A model generated the notes under the pieces. It searched no databases, was not told where the DNA came from, and saw nothing but the letters and a program-made list of their open reading frames with translations. DNA of 11,505 nucleotides from an uncultured Ideonella sp. GTDB taxonomy: Bacteria > Pseudomonadota > Gammaproteobacteria > Burkholderiales > Burkholderiaceae. Of the stretch, positions 1 through 5,553 are shown piece after piece; the stretch's first letter is position 1, and each line of letters opens with the position of its first letter. The translations under genes and the position numbers were made by a program. The stretch is taken from assembly GCA_946479475.1 (NCBI GenBank), contig CAMLGG010000168.1:1-11505 (forward strand). Direction: 5' to 3'.

Positions 1-731
1 GGAGAAGGTGCTCGGCCGCTACCCCGAGATCACGCTGCGGATTGCCCGCGAGCTGGCGCTGCGCGACCGCCCCACAGATCCAGCAGGGTGTGGACGTCGC
101 GGTGCAGAAAGCGCCTGGAGAAGCTGCGCATTAGCGACGCGCACAACGTCGAGAGAGCCTCGCCCGCACCTGGCACGAGCGTGACATCGCGCCGAAGTAC
201 AAGCGCCCGGAAGTAGTCGAGCGGGCGATCAAGCGCCACATCAAACCGGTGATCGGCAAATCCCCGTCGAGGTCGTCCGCCCCGTGCACGTCGACGAGGT
301 GCTGACCCGCATCGTCGTGGCCGGTGCGCCAACCGTCGCCAACGACGTGCGGCTATACCTGCCGCGGATGTTCCACCTTGCGATCAAGCGCAAGCGGATC
401 GACTCCAACCCGCCATACGGCTTCGAGGTGGCCGACGCAGGCGGTACGGAGCAGGCCAAGAGCCGCTGGCAGAGAGCACAGGAACTGCAGACCTTGGCTG
501 AGCGGATGCGAACCACGCCCAACTTCGGTCGCCAGAACGAACTGGCCGTCCGGCTGCCGAGCTCAAGGTGTTCGCGTTCGGCAGCGACTGCCTGTTCCCA
601 GCGCGGCTACTCGTGCGCGAACGGCTCGGTCGGCGGCACGCCAACCGCCCCACCCTCATTTGAGCCCGGACACCCTGAACGTCGCGCTCAAGCGGGTGCT
701 GCTGAAGGACTTCGAGCACTTCGCCGTGCAC
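1..731 (+). pseudogene. Degenerate P4-type tyrosine integrase
   Basis: Pieces of one integrase lie in order but in changing frames. Frame 2 (2-70) reads LGRYPEITLRIARELALRD. Frame 3 (78-113) reads IQQGVDVAVQKA, frame 1 (118-153) EKLRISDAHNVE, and frame 3 (156-261) the SAM-like core-binding region with ARTWHERDIAPKYKR. Frame 2 (about 265-556) reads on through DVRLYLPRMFHLAIKRKRID to NELAVRL. Frame 1 (559-656) then reads KVFAFGSDCLFPAR, and frame 3 (657-731) LSPDTLNVALKRVLL to FAVH. At least five frameshifts are needed to join them. Between NELAVRL and KVFAFGS roughly 50 residues of the usual family length are absent, including the first catalytic Arg. Homology stops at FAVH, just where the HxxR motif and the later Tyr nucleophile should follow. 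Later residues (ASWELWTEL, about 744-770) might be a scrap of the C-terminus. The protein cannot be active. It marks this side as an integrated island; the 5' end is outside the window. Confidence 0.88.
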
Positions 732-752
732 CCAGGCCAAGCAGCTTCTTGG

Positions 753-771
753 GAGCTCTGGACTGAGCTCA
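753..771. repeat. Paired GAGCTC repeats upstream of abiEi
   Basis: GAGCTC occurs at 753-758 and again at 765-770, 12 bp apart. The second copy sits inside the 8-bp palindrome TGAGCTCA (764-771). AbiEi-type antitoxins are known to repress their own promoter by binding repeats upstream of the operon, so these are possible operator half-sites. They lie about 45 bp upstream of the candidate -10 element, further than would be ideal for a simple repressor. The short length and the position at the end of integrase debris mean chance is quite possible. Confidence 0.25.
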
Positions 772-815
772 GCCCTGCGGAGAACGCTTGGAGCGCAGAA
801 TGTCAGAAATCGCGC

Positions 816-821
816 TACAAT
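816..821 (+). promoter_or_regulatory. Candidate -10 element for the abiE operon
   Basis: TACAAT at 816-821 is one mismatch from the sigma-70 consensus TATAAT and stands out in this GC-rich sequence. No convincing -35 box lies at the expected 16-18 bp distance; TTGGAG at 788-793 is 22 bp away. Transcription from this site would start near 828, leaving a leader of only about 7 nt before the ATG at 835. No Shine-Dalgarno sequence is visible there, so a near-leaderless mRNA is possible. Confidence 0.35.
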
Positions 822-834
822 TCTCACAGATCCC

Positions 835-1428
835 ATGACGCTGCCCGAATCGATCGTCCTCCACGCCAAGTCCTTGCCCGAGGGTGGCGTGCTCTCGCCC
901 AAGGAGTTCCTGCATCTTGGGAGCCGAGCCGCCGTGGACCAGGCTTTCTCCCGCCTCACCAAGGAAGGGAAACTGCTGCGCATCGCGCGCGGGAGCTATG
1001 CGACACCGGTGTCGAGCCGCTTCGGCACACGGGCACCAGCACCTGAAAAGGTGGTCGAGTCGCTTGCGGCCCGAAGCGGAGAATCCGTAGTCCCCCATGG
1101 CGCCGCAGCGGCCAACGCGCTGGGACTGACCCAACAGGTGCCGATCCGGGAGGCCTACGTGACGTCGGGACGGACCCGACGGCTGAAGATTGGCCGGTCG
1201 GAAGTGACGATCAAACACGCGCCGCGCTGGATGCTGGCCTTGGGGACGGGCCCCGCGGGGGCTGCGGTCCGAGCCCTGGCCTGGATGGGGGCGCCCCACG
1301 TCCGCGAGTCGCTGGCGACGCTGCACCGGACGCTGCCCGAGGCAGAGTGGCGGACACTGACCGCCCATCGAGCGGCCCTCCCATCCTGGATGGCCCGCGC
1401 CATCGGCGAAGAAGCATCTCGTGGCTGA
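835..1428 (+). CDS. abiEi: AbiEi-family (DUF6088-like) type IV antitoxin and repressor
   Basis: This 197-residue protein matches the AbiEi/DUF6088 style of antitoxin. The N-terminal 60 or so residues form a winged-helix-like region: a segment with LSPKEFLHLGSRAAVDQAFS, then LTKEGKLLRIARGSYATP. A C-terminal domain follows with VVPHGAAAANALGLTQQ and YVTSGRTRRLKIG, both typical of the family. Known members repress their own operon and neutralise the AbiEii nucleotidyltransferase without a stable complex (type IV). The ATG at 835 is the natural start because the winged helix begins within a few residues of it; no clear ribosome site precedes it. The stop overlaps the GTG start of the toxin gene by 8 nt, the usual translational coupling of this pair. 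No frameshift or missing segment is visible, unlike the flanking remnants. Confidence 0.85.
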   Translation: MTLPESIVLHAKSLPEGGVLSPKEFLHLGSRAAVDQAFSRLTKEGKLLRIARGSYATPVSSRFGTRAPAPEKVVESLAARSGESVVPHGAAAANALGLTQQVPIREAYVTSGRTRRLKIGRSEVTIKHAPRWMLALGTGPAGAAVRALAWMGAPHVRESLATLHRTLPEAEWRTLTAHRAALPSWMARAIGEEASRG

Positions 1429-2449
1429 GCCCTTCTTCGCCCTCGGCGCCGAAGACCAGCGCGAAGTCCTGGAAATCGCCCGCGAGCGCACGGGGCGGCC
1501 AGCCCACCTTCTCGAGAAAGATGTTTGGGTAGTCTGGGCCTTGAACGCCTTGTTCAGCTCTCCCCTCGCTTCCGACTTGACGTTCAAGGGCGGGACGTCA
1601 CTGTCCAAGGCCTACAAGATCATCGATCGGTTCTCCGAGGACATTGACCTCACCTACGACATCCGCAAGCTGATCGCAGATTTGGTTGATGACGACAGCG
1701 CCCTGCCCGGCAGCCGAAGCCAAGCCGGCAAGTGGACCAAGGCCGTCCGTGACCGCCTTCCTGAGTGGATCGACGCCCAGGTTCGACCCGTGCTCATGGA
1801 GGCTCTGGCGCGTGACCGACTCGATGTGAAGCTGGAGACCGGTGGTACCGACCACGAGAAGCTGCTACTGCACTACCCGGCGCACACGCTCGGAACGGGC
1901 TATGTCTCACCCGTCGTGACGCTGGAGTTCGGCGGTCGTGCCACGGGCGAGCCGCACCAGGTGATGCAAGTCGGCTGCGACATGGATGGACATGTCGATG
2001 GCGTCCTGTTCCCTGTTGCGTCCCCGCAGGTAATGAGCGTGGCGCGCACGTTCTGGGAAAAGGCCACCGCCGCACACGTCTACTGCGCGCAGGCCCGGAT
2101 TCGCGGCGAACGCTATGCCCGGCATTGGCACGATCTCGCTGCAATAGGACGCAGCTCGTACTCCGCGGCCGCCATCGCTGACCGCGAAGTCGCCCAGGCG
2201 GTCGCGGAACACAAATCGCTCTTCTTCATCGAGAAGGATGCTGAAGGTGCCGTGATCGACTACTTCGCGGCGACCAGCGGGAAACTGCAAATCGTTCCCG
2301 ACGGCACGGCGCGCGAAGCGCTGGCGGCGGACTACGACAGCATGCGCGCCGACGACATCCTGGTCGGCAACGCACTGCCCTTCGACGCGCTGATGGACGC
2401 GTGCACCTCCGTCGCAAAGGCTGCCAACGCAGCAGCCGCGAGCAACTGA
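1421..2449 (+). CDS. abiEii: AbiEii-family nucleotidyltransferase toxin
   Basis: This 342-residue protein is a nucleotidyltransferase-fold toxin of the AbiEii (type IV toxin-antitoxin) family. The catalytic motifs are complete: KGGTSLSK at residues 56-63, RFSEDIDL at 70-77 with the paired acidic residues D74 and D76, the FWEKATAAH segment at 211-219, and RYARHWHDL at 231-239. Related toxins are nucleotidyltransferases, and some (the MenT group) add nucleotides to tRNA 3' ends and so stop translation; the target here is not known. The start is a GTG at 1421, inside the antitoxin stop region, with a weak GAAGAAG ribosome site at 1408-1414. The reading frame is unbroken and the length is normal for the family, so the toxin looks functional. 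The gene looks less GC-rich by eye than the genes right of 3058, consistent with transfer. Its persistence may reflect addiction, or abortive phage defence as described for AbiE. Confidence 0.88.
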   Translation: MAEPFFALGAEDQREVLEIARERTGRPAHLLEKDVWVVWALNALFSSPLASDLTFKGGTSLSKAYKIIDRFSEDIDLTYDIRKLIADLVDDDSALPGSRSQAGKWTKAVRDRLPEWIDAQVRPVLMEALARDRLDVKLETGGTDHEKLLLHYPAHTLGTGYVSPVVTLEFGGRATGEPHQVMQVGCDMDGHVDGVLFPVASPQVMSVARTFWEKATAAHVYCAQARIRGERYARHWHDLAAIGRSSYSAAAIADREVAQAVAEHKSLFFIEKDAEGAVIDYFAATSGKLQIVPDGTAREALAADYDSMRADDILVGNALPFDALMDACTSVAKAANAAAASN

Positions 2450-2460
2450 TCCACTCGCCG

Positions 2461-2631
2461 ATGCAATTCTTGGCCGCGGGCAATGGACAGACGGTCCGCG
2501 CCGAGTCGGACTTGACGGAAAGCTACGCGCTCGTTCTCGGCAGCAAGGCGCCCGACCGCGGCTTGCAGCGCCTGTTGGTGCGTCATGCAACACGCGGCGC
2601 GTTGATGCGCTGGCGCCTACGATCGGAGTGA
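2461..2631 (+). CDS. Small hypothetical protein between abiEii and the TOTE remnant
   Basis: I do not recognise this 56-residue ORF. It starts at an ATG 11 nt after the abiEii stop and ends with a TGA 8 nt before the likely GTG start of the TOTE fragment, on the same strand. About 45 of 56 codons end in G or C, which is compatible with coding use at this GC level. The protein is mixed, with an Arg-rich C-terminus (RHATRGALMRWRLRSE), no signal peptide and no membrane segment. The same frame is open back to 2401, overlapping the end of abiEii. No Shine-Dalgarno sequence is evident. It may be a genuine small operon member or a scrap of a larger deleted gene. Confidence 0.35.
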   Translation: MQFLAAGNGQTVRAESDLTESYALVLGSKAPDRGLQRLLVRHATRGALMRWRLRSE

Positions 2632-2639
2632 GGTGTCCA

Positions 2640-2966
2640 GTGACGGCAGACCGCGGCAACGAACTCGCGCAGGAATTGGAACGGCTGCGCCACGAGAACG
2701 TCCCACTGGCAGGGCTGCCGGACGCGCACGGCATCGCCTGGCGGGTAACCAAGCCCGCGACCACGTCCGCTGCAGCGGCTACGGCGACACCGCTCACGAC
2801 CGACGACAAGGTCGCGCTCTTTCGCCGCCTGTTCCGTGGTCGCACGGACGTCTACCCGGTGCGCCGGGAAAGCAAGGCGGGCAAGGCCGGCCGTGTCGTC
2901 AAGGCTCATGTTTCGTGTGGGGTACTTCGTGGGGTTCTTGACCAGCGTGAGAGCCGGGTTCCATAG
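2640..2966 (+). pseudogene. Truncated TOTE conflict system primase/helicase (N-terminal fragment)
   Basis: The frame starts at a GTG at 2640 (another lies at 2628). It opens with a short coiled-coil-like stretch containing ELAQELERLRHEN. A low-complexity linker leads to DDKVALFRRLFRGRTDVYPV followed by KAGKAG. This order, a coiled coil and then LFRGRxDVYxxR, is the hallmark of the start of the archaeo-eukaryotic-primase domain in TOTE conflict proteins, which normally run to many hundreds of residues with a helicase. Family resemblance ends near 2891. The remaining 24 residues are unrelated and reach a stop at 2964-2966. An expected Trp is Arg (VYPVRRES), a further sign of decay. No primase catalytic acid or helicase motif is present, so it cannot work as such. 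It shows that the island once carried a larger conflict or defence module. Family assignment is from a short segment but the motif is distinctive. Confidence 0.68.
2917..2940 (+). repeat. Tandem 12-bp repeat at the island edge
   Basis: GTGGGGTACTTC (2917-2928) is followed directly by GTGGGGTTCTTG (2929-2940), ten of twelve bases identical. It sits 26 bp after the point where TOTE homology ends. Short G-rich tandem repeats of similar style occur near the ends of some islands carrying P4-type integrases, where they can be recombinase arm sites. That reading is an inference, because the left end of the island is not in the window for comparison. Confidence 0.5.
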
Positions 2967-3017
2967 AGATCAACCACTTGGCCTCGACCACGAGGTTCAG
3001 GTGCAGAACATCGAGTA

Positions 3018-3029
3018 GTTCGCGCGAAC
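3018..3029. repeat. Perfect 12-bp palindrome
   Basis: GTTCGCGCGAAC at 3018-3029 is a perfect self-complementary sequence, about 30 bp downstream of the MFS stop codon in the minus direction. It could be a regulator or recombinase site. It is not followed by a T tract in either direction, so it is unlikely to be an intrinsic terminator. Confidence 0.4.
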
Positions 3030-3057
3030 CTGGGGGGCACGAGGCCGGGCCGCCCCA

Positions 3058-4239
3058 TCAGCGGCCGCGCTCCATCGCCGCGAGCAGGGCCAGCGCGGCG
3101 ATCGCCAACGCCGCGGACAGCACCGGCAGCCACGAAAGGCCGAGCCCCGCACCCAGCCCCTCGGCGCCCAGCCAGGCCGCACCGGCGTTGCCGAGGTTGA
3201 AGGCGGCGATGTTGAGCGTGGAACCGAGCGCCGGCGCATCGGCCGCCTCGCCGAGCACCCGGCTCTGCAGACCGGGCGCGGTCGCGAAGGCGGCCATGCC
3301 CCACAGCATCACGCAAACGACGACCAGCGCCTGCATGCGCAGCCCGAAGTGCAGTGCGAGCTCCACCGCCGCCAGCGACGCGAGGATCGCGAACATCGAG
3401 CGCGCGGGCCATCGGTCGGCCGCCCAGCCGCCGAGCATGTTGCCCAGCGTGAGGCCCAGGCCGAACAACAGCAGCAGGCCATTGACCTGCGCGGCACTGA
3501 AGCCGCTCTCGGCCTGCAGCAGCGGTGCCAGGAAGGTGAGCGTGGTGAAGATGCCGCCGAAGCCGAGCGCGGTGAGACCCAGTGCGCCGAGCAGGCGCGG
3601 TCGCCGCACCAGGGCCCAGCCACCGGATGCGCCCGGCTTCGACGGCAGCCGCAGAGCCCGTGGCACCAGCCCCAGCAGCGCTCCAAGCGCCAGCAGCCCC
3701 AGCCCGCTGACCGCCCAGAAGGTCGCGCGCCAGCCGGCATGCTGGCCTATCCAGGCGCCGGCTGGCACGCCGAGCACGTTGGCCAGCGTCAGGCCGCTGA
3801 ACATCAAGGCGATCGCGCCAGAGCGCCGCTGCGGCGGCACCAGCGCGGCCGCGACCGTCGCGCCGAGCCCGAAGAAGGCGCCGTGGGTCAGCGACGCGAC
3901 GATGCGGCCCGCCATCAGCCAGCCGTAGCCGGGCGCCGCGGCGCAGATCGCGTTGCCGAGGATGAACAGCAGCATCAGTCCGGACAGCGCCTGGTACGGC
4001 GCGGCCCTGGCCGTCAGGGCCGCCAGCGGCGGCGCGCCGATCGCGACGCCCAAGGCATAGCCGGTGACCAGCAGGCCGGCCTGCGAAAGGCTGGTGCCGG
4101 TGTCGGCGGCCACCGAGGGCAGCAGGCCGACGATGACGAACTCGCTGGTGCCTATCGCGAACGCCGCCAGCGCGAGCGCGAGCAGCGGCAGCGGGATGCC
4201 GCCGCGAGCGGACAAGGTGCCTTGCAGCGTGCTGCTCAT
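3058..4239 (-). CDS. MFS transporter, DHA1 family (AraJ/Cmx-like drug or sugar efflux)
   Basis: This 393-residue integral membrane protein has about twelve hydrophobic segments, the usual length for DHA1 exporters. GTSEFVIVGLLP at residues 30-41 is the signature of the AraJ/YdhP/Cmx branch. The antiporter motif C region reads SGLTLANVLGVPAGAWIG at 148-165, followed by GWRATFW, and a motif-A-like GGWAADRWPAR begins the second half. Such proteins expel small molecules (drugs, sugars, metabolites) using the proton gradient; the substrate is unknown. The ATG at 4239-4237 overlaps the TGA of the SGNH hydrolase gene as ATGA, and a GGAGG ribosome site lies at 4251-4247, so the two are translated together. 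The pairing suggests export or tolerance linked to the product or substrate of the esterase, under the neighbouring LysR regulator. No defect is visible. Confidence 0.9.
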   Translation of the reverse strand: MSSTLQGTLSARGGIPLPLLALALAAFAIGTSEFVIVGLLPSVAADTGTSLSQAGLLVTGYALGVAIGAPPLAALTARAAPYQALSGLMLLFILGNAICAAAPGYGWLMAGRIVASLTHGAFFGLGATVAAALVPPQRRSGAIALMFSGLTLANVLGVPAGAWIGQHAGWRATFWAVSGLGLLALGALLGLVPRALRLPSKPGASGGWALVRRPRLLGALGLTALGFGGIFTTLTFLAPLLQAESGFSAAQVNGLLLLFGLGLTLGNMLGGWAADRWPARSMFAILASLAAVELALHFGLRMQALVVVCVMLWGMAAFATAPGLQSRVLGEAADAPALGSTLNIAAFNLGNAGAAWLGAEGLGAGLGLSWLPVLSAALAIAALALLAAMERGR

Positions 4240-5477
4240 CGCGCAGCCTCCGCCACCGAATGTTCACCGAGCAGCACCTGCAGGTCGATGGCCTGGGCCA
4301 TGCGGCGGTAGCCGGCGTCGCCGGGGTGCAGGTGGTCGCCCGAATCCAGCGCCGGGTCCAGGCGCGACGGACGAGAGGGATCGCGCAGCAGCGCGTCGAA
4401 GTCGACGACACCGTCGAAGGCCAGCGAGCGGCGAATCCACTCGTTGAACGCGCGGCGCAGCGCCTCCTTCCCCGGGCTGTAGTGGCCTTCGAGTGGCGTG
4501 CCGCGCAGCGCATGCTCGAAGGGCGGCACGGTGCCGGCAATCACGCGCACGCCGCGCGCATGCGCCAGTTCGACCAGCTGGCGCATGCCCTGGCTCAGGT
4601 CGTCGAGCGCCGGCGGCGTCTCGGCCGGGGCGAACGGGCTGCCGGGAAAGCCGATGTCGTTGGTGCCCAGCAGCACGATCACCGCACGCAGGCCCGGGTG
4701 CCGCAACACGTCCCGCTCGAAGCGCGCGAGTGCGCTGTCCCCCCAGCCATCGCGCAGCAACCGGTTGCCCGCGATGCCGGCGTTGAGCACCGCCACGCCC
4801 TGCGGCGCGAGACGGCGCGCGAGATGGTCCGGCCAGCGCTGGTCGCCGCCCATGCTCGAGCCGTTGCCGTCCGTGATGGAGTCGCCGATCGCGACCACGG
4901 TGGCGGGCGGGGATGGTGAGGCGACGAGCAGCTCGGCAACGAACGCTCGCGTGGTGAGGGCCTGCGCCGCGGCGAGCTCGGGCCGGCCGATCGCGTTGCC
5001 GGGCACGACCTGGGTCTCTTCCTGGGCGTCCCAGTGGAAGCCGGCGAGCGCCGATGTCTCGGGCAGGTAGAGCTCGGTTTGCAGGCGGTCGCCGTCGCGA
5101 ACGGGCAGCGCGACGGCGTCGCTGATCACGCGCGCACCGGGCGGGATGGTGATCCCTTCGCGGCCCTGGAAGCGCACGATGGCCGTGCGACGGTCGGCGG
5201 CCCTGCGGACCGCGAGCGCGCCCAGCTTCAGCGGGCTGCGGCTGTACTCGTTGCTGATCACCAGGCGAAGCCGCTCCCCGCCGACGCTGCTGCGCAGCGA
5301 CTGCCGCAGCGTGGCGTCGCCCAGCTGTGCCGGCATGCCCAACGGCACCACCCAACCCTCGCCCCACGCGGCCTGCGGGCTGGAGATCCAGGTGGGTTGC
5401 CAATGGTCGACGGGCGGGGCCGCGGCGGCGACGGCGACGAAGGCCGCCATTAGGCAGGAGGCAAGTTGCTGTTTCAT
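4236..5477 (-). CDS. Secreted SGNH/GDSL-family hydrolase (XynE-like esterase)
   Basis: This 413-residue protein has an N-terminal signal peptide (MKQQLASCLMAAFVAVAAAA), so it is probably periplasmic or extracellular. An N-terminal beta-rich domain of about 170 residues contains HWQPTWISSPQ and RLVISNEYS, which recall XynE-like SGNH enzymes. The catalytic blocks follow in order: GDSITDGNG with Ser200, GIAGN with Gly237, LLGTNDIGF with Asn273, and SGDHLHPGDAGY with Asp381 and His384. Thus every SGNH residue is present and an ester- or acetyl-ester-hydrolysing enzyme is expected; the substrate is not evident. The frame is open upstream to 5657, but that extension would run through the lysR start and lacks a signal sequence, so the ATG at 5477 is preferred. 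Transcription is divergent from lysR, and the gene is the first of the operon with the MFS exporter. Confidence 0.9.
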   Translation of the reverse strand: MKQQLASCLMAAFVAVAAAAPPVDHWQPTWISSPQAAWGEGWVVPLGMPAQLGDATLRQSLRSSVGGERLRLVISNEYSRSPLKLGALAVRRAADRRTAIVRFQGREGITIPPGARVISDAVALPVRDGDRLQTELYLPETSALAGFHWDAQEETQVVPGNAIGRPELAAAQALTTRAFVAELLVASPSPPATVVAIGDSITDGNGSSMGGDQRWPDHLARRLAPQGVAVLNAGIAGNRLLRDGWGDSALARFERDVLRHPGLRAVIVLLGTNDIGFPGSPFAPAETPPALDDLSQGMRQLVELAHARGVRVIAGTVPPFEHALRGTPLEGHYSPGKEALRRAFNEWIRRSLAFDGVVDFDALLRDPSRPSRLDPALDSGDHLHPGDAGYRRMAQAIDLQVLLGEHSVAEAAR

Positions 5478-5534
5478 GGCCCCACTCTGGCCAATTCCGG
5501 AAGCGATGGGAAGACGACAGAATGGAAGCCTCGC

Positions 5535-5551
5535 CATTCGGAAATGGAATG
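5535..5551. promoter_or_regulatory. Candidate LysR-type binding site (T-N11-A) in the divergent gap
   Basis: CATTC (5535-5539) and GAATG (5547-5551) form a perfect inverted repeat around a 7-bp centre. They give ATTC-N7-GAAT, the T-N11-A pattern of LysR-family operators (T5537, A5549). The site ends 2 bp before the lysR ATG and overlaps its ribosome site region. Binding here would favour autorepression. The distance to the hydrolase gene start (about 58 bp) also allows control of the divergent operon. Confidence 0.5.
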
Positions 5552-5553
5552 CC

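Larger units (their letters stand above)
2892..3057. other. Island/backbone junction, no intact gene
   Basis: After homology to the TOTE protein stops there are about 165 bases without a supported gene. They carry the tandem 12-bp repeat at 2917-2940 and the 12-bp palindrome at 3018-3029. A short minus-strand reading of 3025-2970 gives LLDVLHLNLVVEAKWLI, which looks protein-like but is too short to assign. The MFS gene stop at 3058-3060 lies at the right edge. I see no convincing rho-independent terminator for the MFS operon here. Confidence 0.4.

Noticed and set aside
2970..3025. Minus-strand fragment reading LLDVLHLNLVVEAKWLI, reminiscent of an ASCH/DUF3850-like N-terminus
   Set aside because: Only about 17 suggestive residues, no start codon context, and what follows does not match the family. 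It may be a scrap of a lost gene but cannot be called.
2906..4540. Long minus-strand ORF of 544 codons across the MFS and hydrolase genes
   Set aside because: It is a shadow frame: Arg- and Ala-rich, no recognisable domain, and it overlaps the clear MFS and SGNH genes on the same strand in another frame.
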